NCBI GenBank assembly: GCA_036365455.1
Contig: JAWQUS010000011.1
Span: 6,282,001 to 6,346,000, forward strand
Direction of reading: 5' to 3'
From: Macrosoma leucophasiata
Taxonomy: Eukaryota; Arthropoda; Insecta; Lepidoptera; Hedylidae
DNA: 64,000 nucleotides
The position numbers were made by a program, and so were the translations under genes. The notes below the pieces were generated by a model. It was not told the DNA's origin and ran no database searches. It saw nothing but the letters and a program-made list of their open reading frames with translations. The stretch's first letter is position 1. Each line of letters starts with the position of its first letter. Of this stretch, positions 11,625-23,425 are shown piece after piece.

Positions 11625-13018
11625 ATAATATATATGATCCTGAATTATTCTGTCCCAATAATTATCAGTCACGCAGTACACTGATTCCATCATGATCAGT
11701 ATCCAAAGAAGCCAATCGAACGAGTTAATCAACAAGAAATGCAAACAATCCAGATAAATTACTAATTGAACCGAAAGACAAGCTAGCTACTAGACATATA
11801 CACGTCAAACTCATTTGAATACACAGGGATACTACACCTACATATTGAACCACAGATTCCCATGAGCTCCCAAGTCGGTTTGACTTTGTTTGCCACTCGG
11901 TTTGTCTAATTAACATTATCAAGGCGTATCGTCTGCCAGCCACTTCTGAGGGGCGCCGCATGCAAACAAACTAATCCACCTAACTGAAATTTTCAGTCCT
12001 TGACGTTGATGATTCATTTTAATAAGCTCCAGTCCAGTTAAGCAGCTGCATTAGCTTAATAAACCGGCTTCAGCGGCGAAATTAGTCAGCAATTCGTTGA
12101 TAAAGCTTTCTTTTTACTTAAACTTTAGACTTGGCCTGATTAGACAGACACATGTTTATATAGTTTTCAAGACCAAGTGAATTTAATACAGGTCTATTAG
12201 CAAACATGCAAACAGCTCGTCCGTTTTGGTGATTGTCAGCCTTTAAAATTTCAATGGAGATTCGTAACCATGGTTCAGATGGTGCTAATGGCTTCAACCC
12301 ACGTTGGTTGAAGCACCATCAGCATCCTGGCTTTTGAACAAGTAAAAAGATCTTTGCTCCTAATCACAGACAAAACAATTTTCAAATACTTGTCGATCTG
12401 CATAACTACAATCTTCGTTCTGCAGCTCATCTATATTTAAAATTCCTTCTAACCATATTGATTTCATTTAATTATTTTGCTGTTACAGTAATTAAGCTCT
12501 GAAACGGCCTTCTCGTCACTGGATATCAAAAAGGCTCCAACTAAATTACAGTTTAAATGCAGGGTTAAATATCACTTTTTAACGATTGTTAATAAATGGT
12601 CATCATTTCATCCTTCCTAAATCTCAATCAGTCATCATTGTGTCTCTATAAATGTAATCGACAGACAACACATTTTTTTGTCTAAAGGTTGACTATAACA
12701 TATAAACAAATTATACTATACAAAGTTATAAATGAAGTAAATTGAATCGTGGATTATCAATTAATAGACAGATTCCTCTAAATTATAAGTAAGAAGTAAT
12801 TTCATACATTTTTATCGTGCCTATCACGCATGCAATAACGCAGTATTTTGGGGTGAGACGTTCTATCGTAGAACTAATCCTGTAGAATAGTTAAGATATT
12901 AATTAAATTCATCAAAGCCTCAAATCCAATTTAAATATTTTAAATGTAATATTTGAAAAAATATTGTTAAAAATGAATGATCGGTTTTTTTTAAAACATT
13001 GTAAGAATTGTAAAGTAT
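11625..13018. other. No gene seen; one hairpin at 12,278-12,321
   Basis: Mostly AT-rich unclassified DNA. At 12,278-12,321 gatggtgct..cttcaacc pairs with ggttgaagcaccatc, with a 5-nt bulge and a short loop. The stem is too short for a convincing miRNA precursor. Confidence 0.3.
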
Positions 13019-13244
13019 TGTAGGGACACATGTATTTCGTATTTTGCAATTCAGCAATAGCTTGACTAAGTAACGCCAGTCAGTAGTCAGTCATTGTAAC
13101 GCTCGGTCCGCAGACGCACGCTTGAATAAACCAATTCAAGTAGTGTACCTAACTTCTTTTATTCACATCCGAAATACCTCACACGAACACACGCAAACAG
13201 AGTATTTAGTAGTGATAGAGACATCAACCCCTTAAATCTCTACA
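13019..13244 (+). repeat. 5' LTR of the gypsy-type element
   Basis: 226 bp, starts tgtagggacacatg and ends aaatctctaca. Contains a gaataaac poly(A)-like signal. Matches 14,297-14,522 except at three neighbouring positions. Confidence 0.88.
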
Positions 13245-13317
13245 TTGGTGACCCCTGTGAATCGTGTGAAGACGATTTTCGGACAGGAAATAGTGTACAG
13301 TGACTCGTGACTCAAAG

Positions 13318-13461
13318 ATGATGCAAGGACACGTGATAACCGCGCCCACGCAACCGCAGGCAACTAAGCCGGAGGGTAGCGTGAGCGAGGATGCGTTGGC
13401 ATCGGTGACAGTGACTTCAAGGATTCCGGAGTTTTGGGTAGACAAACCAACTCTCAATTAA
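13318..13461 (+). pseudogene. Truncated gag start of the gypsy-type element
   Basis: Frame of 47 codons opening with two Met codons 73 bp after the LTR and ending in TAA. Its last part reads SRIPEFWVDKPTLN, the start of the gypsy Gag capsid region, where a Pro-x-Phe-Trp motif followed by a short acidic or basic stretch is typical. The frame stops where an intact Gag would continue, and downstream DNA to 14,280 has only broken fragments. I infer that deletion and rearrangement removed the rest. Antisense open frames here are shadows. Function is lost; this copy could move only with proteins from another element. Confidence 0.6.
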
Positions 13462-14296
13462 CAAAGTGACGAAGATTGAAGTAACACTGCATCACATACC
13501 TACGAGTAAAGACTACAATCTGTAAAACACGAAGCTCTGCCATGTGAGTTCTACACATCAAGTTTATTGAAGAAGTGACATTTAATCTTTGGGTTAGCCA
13601 GCTATACACATGCAAATAACCCAAGATCTGTGATATGTCATCAGATTTCATAGCATTCGCCAGCAGCCTATGATTCATATTGAAGCCAGATACATCTGAG
13701 GAGCCAGTGCTGTTGAGGACATTCCAGGCTGGTCCTGCAGATACTCTCACTCGAGGAATTACTGCCGTCCGATGACAGAGCCATCATATTGCTGCGCTCA
13801 CATTCCACGGGACCATAATTCATGTATATCTAAGGTAATTTTGTATCCGTAAATAATTATTAATTTGTATCTGTAAAAAAATAATAACTAATAATTTTGC
13901 AGCGTATTTCTAATGGAAGGTATCTATTACAAAAAGATGTTTATAATATATTTTCAAAAATGAATGTGTATGAATTTTTTTTAACAATTTAAGCCTATAG
14001 AGGTATTTTATTTTGTTACCTATGTCAATGGAATTAAATTAATTAATTAATTATTGTATTATGTGGAATTTTTTTGTTATAACGTGTACCCACCTAATGA
14101 TTAACAGGAAGCAACCTGATACGTACCATGTGTAATCGTGACGTCTGCGCGTCGGGTGAGACTGCTGACTGGCAAATTGTTTCAACTTTGTAGCAATAAC
14201 AGTACTCATTTTATGCATTGTTACATTTCAAGGTTATAACGTAAATTATTGAATGTATTTTTGGGTAGATTTTTTTCTTTTTTGGCAGGGGAGTAC

Positions 14297-14522
14297 TGTA
14301 GGGACACATGTATTTCGTATTTTGCAATTCAGCAATAGCTTGACTAAGTAACGCCAGTCAGTAGTCAGTCATTGTAACGCTCGGTCCGCAGACGCACGCT
14401 TGAATAAACCAATTCAAGTAGTGTACCTAACTTCTTTTATTCACATCCGAAATACCTCACACGAACACACGCAAACAGAGTATTTAGTAGTGATAGAGAC
14501 ATCAACCCTACAAATCTCTACA
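14297..14522 (+). repeat. 3' LTR of the gypsy-type element
   Basis: 226-bp copy of the first LTR, preceded by a polypurine tract at about 14,286-14,296. Confidence 0.88.
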
Positions 14523-14785
14523 GTATCGTCCTATCTAACCTATCTTCTCAATTGAAAAAAAAAAAAAGTTATTAGTATTCATTGTTTCATAAATAATTGT
14601 AAGATGCCAAAAAAAATTAAACACGGCCTTCCGTTAATGAGATCCTCGCCAGTGTTTTTGAACTCGCAAATATATTACTGCTTTTGCAAGCTGTGAAATC
14701 TTTGCAAAGTATTTACATCGGCAATTATTTTCAAACGCGTTCTCAAAGTTACTCTGATTTATTACGCAAAATAACAAAATAAAAT

Positions 14786-14992
14786 ACGCTTTTACACTCA
14801 CAGCCTCGCACTAGGTCTAGGGGAAATATGTGTCGTGGGTGCCGTTGTACACACACAACATATACACAAACACCGAAACTCGAAACAAATATCTGTAAGT
14901 CATACAAATATTTGTCCCGGTGCGGGGATCCAACCCGCGACCCTTCGAATCAAAAGGTCGTCTCACATTACTGGCCCATCCCGGACGTCAAA
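14786..14992 (-). mobile_element. SINE-B, near full length
   Basis: Reverse complement of the SINE-B layout: tacgcttttacactcacagc at the tail, gtgtcgtgggtgccgttgta, cgaaacaaatatctgtaagt, acaaatatttgtcccggtgc and a gatccaacccgcgacc B-box region. Confidence 0.78.
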
Positions 14993-15269
14993 AGGAAAAC
15001 TTACGCGTCGTTGTTCATTCGTACGGTATTAAGATCCCATTTATAATGGAAAAAAAATTATCTTAAGATCGTCTTAAGGACTGAGATCCGTCTGTTAAAA
15101 TGGGCCATAGTTCGCATATATTATATAGCTTATGTAGATTAAACAAACGATATTATTTGAACCTGAATACGTTACATTCTAAAAATGTATTTCGTATTTG
15201 TTTAATAGTCAAATTAAAACATTTCGGATGAATTTTGGCAACATGAAACATGAATAATAAGTTTCAGTG

Positions 15270-15446
15270 CGTGATCTTAAAAATAAGAAAGACCAAGACT
15301 GATCTACCATGACCAAAAAGGTCGAGTTCTGTCTGATGGTGGTGTCAAAAGTCTTAGGAATCGGCGTGCATGTATGAAAGTCAAGACCGGGATATCTGGC
15401 GCTCTTCACTCTCTGCCTACCCCGTTAGAGACCTGGCGTGAAGATA
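15270..15446 (+). mobile_element. 3' end of an RTE-like LINE, 5'-truncated
   Basis: Reads in one frame as HDQKGRVLSDGGVKSLRNRR followed by a damaged continuation to ...DIWRSSLSAYPV-RDLA and a stop inside ggcgtga, then gatacatat. The order (Asp-Arg/Asp-Ile-Trp-Arg near the C-terminus, stop, very short tail) is typical of the C-terminal end of RTE-type LINE proteins. Six other fragments with the same end are in the window (40,225; 49,350; 52,052; 53,990; 56,258; 63,887). The tail tgcctaccccgttag..acctggcgtgaag resembles the SINE-A tail. Confidence 0.65.
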
Positions 15447-15478
15447 CATATTTCTTAAAAATTCATACCTATTCTGTT

Positions 15479-15733
15479 TTATTTGAGAGTTTCTGGACAG
15501 CAAAACACAATGTCAGATATTAATAGTATTCCACGTAATAGTAGGTTAGGTATTAAGTCGGTCGACGGTAGCAGTCTTGAATTAAATCTGAATTTTTCAT
15601 TTGTTTCATTGTTGCTTAATTCGTTTTCCAACACCTTAGTAACATTTTTTAGCTCTAAATGCGATTCGGTTCGAGTGGATTTTATTGACGGCAACACTGT
15701 AAAATAATATTTACTGCTTTGAGTCCAGAGCAT
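15479..15733. other. Region open on both strands, not assigned
   Basis: The minus strand carries 84 open codons and the plus strand 74, both with reasonable composition and no motif I recognise. Neither has a visible splice or promoter context. One may be a transposon relic; I cannot choose. Confidence 0.2.
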
Positions 15734-15868
15734 GTTTTTTCATTTATGTAATGAAACAATTATTCTAAGGGAATGTCTAGAAAGTAGAAACTGTGTAAAC
15801 CACAGCACATCCACTACACACTGCAATTCGATTTAGTCGTTACACAGAGAAAGATCGATTTGTTTTAA

Positions 15869-16065
15869 TAAAAACCGGTCAAATGTGAGTTGGACTCGTG
15901 TTCACAGGGTTCCGTACATTGGAGAGATTTCTTTAAATACGTTAAATACAAACTTTACTGACTACGTTATTTAAGAAATTCAAAATATTTTTTTTTACAT
16001 AAGCCCTATTGTTACTTTTAGATCGGACAGACAGACTAACGCAGGTTTGAGGTACGGAACCTTAA
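15869..16065 (+). repeat. Dispersed lepidopteran repeat with ggttccgtac / gtacggaacc ends
   Basis: Contains aaaaccggtcaaatgtgagt, cagggttccgtac, a ttacgttatttaa middle, gatcggacagacagac and gaggtacggaacctt. The two ends are complementary, so the transcript could fold back. The same family appears inverted at 60,570-60,780 and in pieces near 58,400 and 58,870. Confidence 0.55.
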
Positions 16066-16302
16066 CAACAAAGCCCTTTCATTTGGACAGGAATGTTACT
16101 GGAGAAAAACAACCCCAGTTAACGAACAAAGGCGAACGGTGCAGTACTATATTTTGCTAGAAGAACCGCACACCGCATGCTGAGCAAACGAACGATATGG
16201 GCACCTATCTATCAGGCATGACATGTGATCTAGCGTGCAAGCTACAACTCGTACAATTTTCTAATGGAAGTGCGATTACAATAAACGTAGCTCTCGTTAA
16301 AC

Positions 16303-16600
16303 TGCCTCGGTAGCCTAGTGGCAGCAGGCCACTACTACTACGCTGAGGTCCTGGGTTCGATTCCCGGGTAGGGGGTTAGCAGCGATAATGGTGTAAAGTC
16401 CTTTATCTCTGGTGGTATTGGGATTTTTCCATTTTCTGGAAATTTCCCAGTAGGTACCTCGAAGTTTGGTAATGTGCCCGGAGATGTCAACAGGCTCGCC
16501 ACCTGTTACATGGGCCAAAACGCATGTACGCTTGAATGCATGCATTTGCCTCTGCCTACCCCTTCGGAGATTACAGGCGTGAAGTAATGAAGTTACGTAG
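16303..16600 (+). mobile_element. SINE-A, near full length
   Basis: Starts tgcctcggtagcctagtgg with B box gggttcgattcccgggtag and runs to ggcgtgaagtaatgaagtta. About 20 bp of the body before the tail are missing. Confidence 0.82.
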
Positions 16601-16971
16601 CTATCGTTCATACAGTTATTTTTTTATAAACATCGACAAAATTTAAAGTGTATTCCATTTCTTAACGAAATGACAGAATTATTTTAAGTTACCGCATTTA
16701 AACAAACCGTAGTTCCAGCGCCCGCTTGATATACAAGCAGTTTTATACCGGTAGCGCGAAACGGTGGTGTAAAATGAGAGTGGTTTGTGGAGAGGAAAAA
16801 CATTTATCTTTGGGTAATACTGAACGTAAACTACATTTCTTTATTATTTTTCTTTTGAAAAGTTGGTGATTGTCACAGAAATATGAATGAAAAAACAAAG
16901 GACGTGCTGAGAAACATTGTCGCAACCAAATGGTGTCTATACGACACCAATTCCAGTGGCTTGTCAAATTG

Positions 16972-17170
16972 TTTTTATGTAACGAAGGTGGCAAACAAGC
17001 TTGCAGGTCACATTGACGTTAAGTGATAATGCAGCCTATAGACATCTACACAAAGTCAAAATGCAAACATTACCATCTAACCGGAGCACGGCACTCAGCG
17101 GCAGACAAATTAGGTAATGCGGTGGTGCCTGCGCCCTTGAGCTCCTGGACTGGAACTCTACCACCAGTTA
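16972..17170 (+). repeat. R3 repeat, internally deleted
   Basis: ggtggcaaacaagcttgcag to ggaactctaccaccagtta with the central cctgaggcct block lost. Confidence 0.6.
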
Positions 17171-17305
17171 ACATCTTGAAAATGTTGTCATATACACGGA
17201 TATCAGATTAACCTAATGTTAGTATGCGAAACCTTCACGAACCTATTAACTGCTCCAATTTTGTGCAGTCGTTTGCAAGTTATGCGCTTACAAACATTTC
17301 AGTAA

Positions 17306-17561
17306 TCTGTATATATAAAAATCATTTGCTGTTCGTTAGTCTGGCTAAAACTCGAGAACGGCGGGACCGATTTGGCTAATTTTGGTTATGAATGATTTTT
17401 GGAAGTCCAGGGAAGGTTTAAAAGGTAAGAAAATATTAAGAAATTGAAGGGAAATAGTAAAAACCACAATTTTATTATTCCATCCAAATAGTCCGTATAT
17501 ATCAAACCTTTGACACATTATTTCATTCTGAGGCAATACGAAGTTTGCCGGGTCAGCTAGT
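17306..17561 (+). mobile_element. Short non-autonomous Helitron
   Basis: Begins TC (tctgtatatataaaaatc), continues with taaaactcgagaacggcggg and accgatttggctaattttg as in lepidopteran Helitrons, and ends gccgggtcagctagt, i.e. CTAGT. It sits between A (17,305) and T (17,562), the standard Helitron target, with no target duplication. No Rep/helicase coding is present in 256 bp. Confidence 0.65.
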
Positions 17562-18879
17562 TCATTTACAGTAATAAAGATACTTAGATGAATAAAAGCA
17601 TCGCATCATAGTCGTCAAAAAAACTGTTCTTCAAGTCGCTCAAAAATTATATTAACCGAAATCAAGAGCTCTTTACCTACAGAGCACATCAAACGTTATC
17701 CAAGTTATTTTGTTTTGTCAGGTACATTCTGAATGACCGTCTTGAGCCGGGCCATATTTCATTCACGCCTCTCAGGAAAATGCTTATTTGTGTTTACTTT
17801 TGTTACAAAAAGTCTGTGCAGACGTATGAAGTGGGTTTCAGGTGAAACCACTTACAATATAAATATTCTGCAAAACAGAAGAGGGTTACGCATTTTCATT
17901 AAGATAAGCCCAATGTTCGACATTTATTGTTGTGAAACTGATGAACTACAACATGTGTCGCGTTTCTGTGATAGTTATTACGGGGCCATACATTACCATC
18001 TAACCGGGACACGATAGGCCATATAATTTGACAGCAGATAAATTAGGTAATGCCCACTGCATTTTTACGCCCTATGGTCCCTACAACGGCTCTCTACCCC
18101 CAGGTAAATTATAATGATTGACTTATTTAATGGTTCTTACGATTAAAATTTGTCCCACACTGTCCAAGAGGCTAGAGCGGAGTACGAAGTGTCCTACATC
18201 CCATGATTGATATGAAGATACTTGTTACAGCTTCAAAATATTAAAAAACGGCAACAGTCGACAACTCGAACAATAAATCATTCCTCCCTCAAAAATAACG
18301 CAGCACTTAGTAAAAAAGATTGTCCGAACCAAAAACTTTATTTTAATTCCTTATAAAGCGTAGGGCCGTTTTTGTAGAAGTCGAATTTCAAATTGCTAAA
18401 AACATAGAAGCGAAGAACGCGGTCGTTTAAAACGAGGTTTATTGAAGTTTTCTCATAGTGAAAGCAATTCACCTTCAGCGCGACGCAAATGGGGATAAGA
18501 ATCTTATTAGGTGAAGTCATTCGCTTGTTCCAGAAGTTTCTTTTTTGATAATAATAATGTAACACGAGGCGGCAATTGTAGGCTTTGTTTTAGTTCGGAA
18601 CCCCTATTTGAGTTTGGATCTGGTTTTATTTACAGTGCCAAGGTCGCTTTTCAAACAAGTTGGGATGGACGTTGTCAATTTGTCTGATGTGTTTTTCGAA
18701 AGATTTATGAGATGGCTCAACGCCTTTTGTTCGAGACGACCATGAAATGAAATTAAAAAAAAAACATAATCACGTTTGAAGTATAATCTAATCAACTTCA
18801 ACAATTACATTCACTACTTGCAGTAACGAACAATTACGTTGTTTATAAAGTTCAAACTACAGAGTACATAAATATAAAC
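17562..18879. other. R3 fragment at 17,975-18,070; otherwise nothing recognised
   Basis: At 17,975-18,070 gggccatacattaccatct, aaccgggacacgatag and taaattaggtaatgcc identify an R3 3' fragment on the plus strand. The remainder is AT-rich sequence without a gene-like frame. Confidence 0.45.
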
Positions 18880-20012
18880 CTGAATTTGTGCGAGTCGATG
18901 TGATTAATTTCACAAATGAAACATTTCATTTGAACTAAATCTGTGTAACAACTCCTAAATAATTAACGAACAACACACATAATTTATTTACAATTTGATT
19001 TTCAAAATCAATGAACCAGTTAACATTCTGCACATGCATTAGTAATATGCATACACAGCAGTACTAAAACATGTTGACATTTTAGACATATTAAACAAAA
19101 CATTTCGGAGTAGGAAAACGGATAAATGCAAACAAAATTGCATTACAACACGCGGGGGAGATATAACCGTGAACGAGAAACCTAAGTACCTATAGTAAAA
19201 GAATGGACTGTATGAAGTGAAAAAAATTGTAAGGCCGTTTTTTATTTTAAAAAATCGGGATGCGGTGGTAAGATAACCAAGAACAATTTATCTCAGCGCA
19301 CAAACAAAGCTGCATTTTTCAATTATTTATGCTCAAAGTTGCAAGAGTATTTATGAGTGACTCCCGAGCTTTGCTGGTTGTTCAGAGTTAGGAGTATAAT
19401 AGTATACAGTGATAACCATCGCACTTCACAAATAACCAACAACTAAACGATTAGAATGCAAAAATGTAAATGTGAATTTCTGTGAATCAATGTCACGTAT
19501 AAAACAGTTAGTTTCAACTAAATCCAGTGTAACAAGAACTGAATAATTAACGAATAACACATATACATTATTTACAATTCAATTATCTTAATGAATAAAC
19601 CAATTTACATTCAGTATAGATGTAATAGTTACACAGCAATTCTAAAACATGATGACATCTTCGACGCGTATTAAACAAAACAGCTCGGAGCAGGAAAATG
19701 GTTTACTGCAAACAACATTGCATTACTACACGCGGGGGGAGACAGCCGTGAACGAAAAATCTAAGTACTACAGTAAAAGACTAGACAGGAAAAAAAATGT
19801 AATGCCGTTTTACATGCAAAAAATCGGGCCGCTGTCACAACACAACCAAGAACAATTTGTCTCATCGCACAAACAAAGCTGCATTCTTCAATTATTAACG
19901 CTCAAAGTTGCAAGAATCTTTATTAGTGATGCCCGAGCTATGCTGGTTATTCCGAGTTAGGAGGATAATAATATAAAGTGATAGCCATCGCACTTCGCAA
20001 ATAACCAACAAC
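18880..20012. repeat. Diverged tandem duplication of about 570 bp (region B)
   Basis: Unit 1 (about 18,880-19,443) and unit 2 (about 19,460-20,012) share ordered blocks: taataattaacgaa, tattaaacaaaaca, cacgcgggggaga, gtgaacgaaaaatct, caagaacaattt, cacaaacaaagctgcatt, gctcaaagttgcaag, cccgagct and aaataaccaacaac. Many substitutions indicate age. A 103-codon frame in unit 2 is interrupted in unit 1, which argues against coding. Confidence 0.8.
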
Positions 20013-20257
20013 AGCCAAGTTTAAATTGCTCTGTCTGTTTGCAGTACGTTTTGCATTGCCAACATCGACGCCATTATTTGGCCTGTTTCGTTTACAGGAT
20101 GCCGAGGGTATAATATTTACATTTTTATGAGCGTGTTTAATTCGTATGAGCATATTTATTGTGATTTAATCTCAAATATTTGTTCGTATCGTTAGAATAA
20201 AACGCAAGCAAATTTATAGTGATATCTATTATCTGATAGATGATTGAGTGCGAATGT

Positions 20258-20512
20258 TGGAGCTCGACCGCGTAGGCAACACCGCATTACCTAATCTATT
20301 TGCCTGCCGCCTAATGAAAGTGTTCACTCACTACCATCGTGTTCGGGTTACATGGTAATTTATGGCTCCGTAATAACTATCCGGGCCAAACAATTTAGAG
20401 CTCAGGGGAGACAACGCATCTGTATGTCGATATACGGTTCTTGTGAAGATGTCTACAGGTTGAACTCGTAACTCGCCATCTACGTGAGCTGCGTGCTTAT
20501 TCGCCACCATAC
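20258..20512 (-). repeat. R3 repeat, diverged copy
   Basis: Reverse complement blocks: gcattacctaatctatttgc, accatcgtgttc, tggtaatttatggc, gtctacaggttgaa and cgtgcttattcgccacc. Confidence 0.55.
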
Positions 20513-21694
20513 CTAGTAAAAAAATCTCAAAATTTCTTACATCGCTAGAATCAAGCGCAGGTTTTGAATTGTATTCAAGTTGGGCACATATATCATTTAG
20601 GATTTTGAGCGCAGCATATTTAAAATGAAATCTACAAAACGTACCCATTCATATTCCGACGAGAAGATTGGAGATGAAATATTGCGGTCTAGACTCTCGG
20701 ATGCGTCACGATCTCCACATAACTTTGGCCCCTAAACCCTTGATATGTCTTCAATATTCATAGAAGCAGAATTCTTGCGTAGGGATAAACATTATCTTCT
20801 GAGTTAAGTCCTTACCACCAGCTTTTACATTTGGTTTAATCTCTCTCATTTTTTGGAATAATGTATGATCAAGTGTTGAAAAGTACTTATTGAATCATTT
20901 CAAAAAATGTAAAGTAAAACATAAATTGAAATCTGCATTGTAAGGAGTGCTCAAATTCGGTCATTGATGGTTAGTTATTTGTGAATTGTGCACCACGTCC
21001 GAGCGTGTACCTATACCATAAAGGAACCAAACTCACAATTCTACTACATTTTGGTATTAGACGCATCCATTGCATTGGGGAAGCCACGTTCGAATCCATA
21101 TTTTCCAATTAAAATTCCACTTTTGCGTCCTAACCAGTTAAGCCGTATTTTCCAATTTCATCTACATTTATGCAGAAACGAGATTTCCCGCTATACAATA
21201 CTCGGGTATACCAAAAACCAGGGCCATAAGTGCTGTATAAGGGTGACGCCTCACTGAACTGAAAAAGCTTAGCTGTTTTCATTTAGAATTTACGTTACAA
21301 CTGAATACGGTACCCTCTTCCATTATACGACCTTTAAAATATACGAATAAGTCGTGACAGTAGTATGTAAAAAATAACGAGTAGGAATTTCTCGCTTGAT
21401 CACTGATGTGGACTTCAGGATCAAATTCGCTCAATTAAACACCGTCGTATTGCTGAGATGAGAGCCGTGAAAGTAAAAGGATTCTTGTGTCGAATTTCGA
21501 CATATTTCGATTATAAATACCTACCTCACGTATTTATGAAACTTGACAAAAAGATATTTAGGCAAAATATGTCCAATAATAACATGATAGCACAATGTGC
21601 CTTCAATATACCTATCTACGACGTAGCAAATAATTTGTCCTTCATAAAATCTTCATTAACTTTAAAAGCTTAATATTCCTTAGTCCTCTATTAT
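20513..21694. other. No feature seen
   Basis: AT-rich; short frames on both strands without motifs. Confidence 0.3.
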
Positions 21695-21824
21695 TGGCAA
21701 CAGGTTCGCCACCTGTTACATGGGCCAAAACGTAACCGGCGAGTCGTGGGTGTTTGCATGTATGATTGAATGCATGCATTTACCTCTGCCTACCCTTCCG
21801 GGGATTACAGGCGTGAAGTTACGT
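21695..21824 (+). mobile_element. SINE-A, 3' part only
   Basis: Holds ttcgccacctgttacatggg, aacgtaaccggcgagtcgtg and the tail cttccggggattacaggcgt; the tRNA-like head is absent. Confidence 0.75.
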
Positions 21825-22314
21825 TTCCTCTATTATTTCTCTCTACTTTTCTTATCTACCGATATTTGTGTGCAATATGAAATGTTAGTAAAAATATGTA
21901 TTTTCTTTATTCAATTATTATACTTATACTCGTATGGCCAGTTTCCTGAAGTTTTAACGCCTAAGTGGTGTTACACCCTTACAATATACGCCTGCGCCGC
22001 CTGCACCGCCGATTATTAATCGCCGTTGCACACAAATAATAGTTTTGAATCGAGCTTATATAATTTAGCGTATAACTTCGCCAGTGAACTCAATATTTTA
22101 CGGGTTCAAGTTGATTGTTTCGCGCTTTGGAGTTGGAATTGGATTATGGGTTTAATAGTTAAATTTAGCGAGGAGAATTTCACGTCAAGACATTCCTATA
22201 TTTTGAGATATAGAAACCTACTAGTTGATTGGTGAGTCACTTCTGAAACTATAAAGGAACATTTAGATGGATGTCTTGATGAAATCATCACTATGAAACT
22301 ATCTACTGGTAGCA
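21825..22314. other. No feature seen
   Basis: No recognisable gene or repeat. Confidence 0.3.
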
Positions 22315-22697
22315 AAGTTTCAGTGACAGAGTTCGCGGGCGTATACACCACTGCATTACCTACCTAATCTACTTCCTGCTAAATGGTAGTATTCAGTACT
22401 ATCGTGTTCCGGTCATGTGAATATGAAAGTGGCAAACAAGCATGCAGTTCACATTGATGTTAAGTGATGACTGCAGCCTATAGACACTTACACAAAGACC
22501 AAGGTCAAAATGCAGATGCGTTACCACTCCTGAGGCCTAAGGTGTTATGCCTCTGTGCCGGAAATTACAAGGTCATACATTACCATCTGACCGGAACACG
22601 ATAGTGCTGAACACTACCATTTAGCGGCAAGTAAATTAGGTAATGCGGTGGTGCCTACGCCCGCGAGCTCTTTCACTGGAGCTCTACCACCAGTCTT
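22315..22697. repeat. Two R3 copies head to head
   Basis: A short minus-strand 3' fragment (22,315-22,418; cattacctacctaatct, aatggtagtattcagtac, cgtgttccggtcat) abuts a near-complete plus-strand copy (22,425-22,697; gtggcaaacaagcatgcag to gagctctaccaccagt). Confidence 0.65.
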
Positions 22698-23425
22698 ATT
22701 TGCAGATAGACACTTGAATAAGGTTCAAAACGGTAAATCAGCGGGCGACAACGTTTTTACTGTGGTTTTGGTGTGCGAAATAGATTGTTAACCCACATTG
22801 TTACAGAGAAGATTACATCTAGGTTAGTTCCATTCAATTACAATACACTAGCTATAGATCGTAACCGTACATCTCGTCACAACGTAATCAAGCCGTTAGT
22901 TTTTGGACAGGACATGTATCGTAGCTTCTGTGCTCAATTTGCACAAAACCAATATCCTGTGTCCATCAGTCACATCCATTTCAACAACAACAATCATCGG
23001 CTTTTCATTGTTAAAAACCGTAATGTAGATCAACAACAGCTTGCACCGAACGTGATATACAAGAATGGTTTTAAATACGATCACAAAAGTAATTTAAATT
23101 CAAATAGAAACAAATGGGAATAAATCTTCCGTCCATTAAATACATTTTCTACGACCACGGAAGCAGGAAAGCGACCGAAACGTGAGTATTATAAAAATAT
23201 GCAAATAAACGCGAAATTCAATTCTGGAAAATTGTTTTCATTTAAACGCACGTGAGGCTTGTGCACAGCGTTATTTCGAGCATTTATCGTGTCATGTAGG
23301 TATATATACAAATGTAATATCGCCGAAAGTCAGTGACTTTGAAATACAATACTTTTTACGATTCTTTGCCATCGCTAATAGGTAATATCGACATCTCAGC
23401 AATGAAAAATATTAAAAAATATACG
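22698..23425. other. No confident gene
   Basis: A 116-codon frame at 22,773-23,123 is Asn/His/Arg-rich, has no recognisable motif and no splice context; I treat it as unproven. The rest is AT-rich. Confidence 0.25.

Larger units (their letters stand above)
13019..14522 (+). mobile_element. Internally deleted Ty3/gypsy-type LTR retrotransposon
   Basis: Two 226-bp direct repeats with TG...CA ends bracket a 1,052-bp interior. The interior starts at 13,245 with ttggtgacccctgtg, a primer-binding-site type used by gypsy-class elements, and ends with the purine tract ggcaggggagtac directly before the second LTR. The flanks show a 4-bp target duplication GTAT at 13,015-13,018 and 14,523-14,526. A gag start follows the primer site, but most of gag and all of pol are missing. 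An intact element would be about 4-5 kb longer. The LTRs differ only at three adjacent bases near their 3' ends, so insertion was recent. Confidence 0.85.

Noticed and set aside
12278..12321. miRNA precursor
   Set aside because: Stem of about 17 bp with a 5-nt bulge is too short.
13224..13750. Antisense frames across the gypsy interior
   Set aside because: Sense-strand LTR, primer site, gag start and purine tract explain the region; antisense frames are shadows.
22773..23123. 116-codon plus-strand frame
   Set aside because: Asn/His/Arg-rich, no recognisable domain, antisense frame also open, no splice or promoter evidence.
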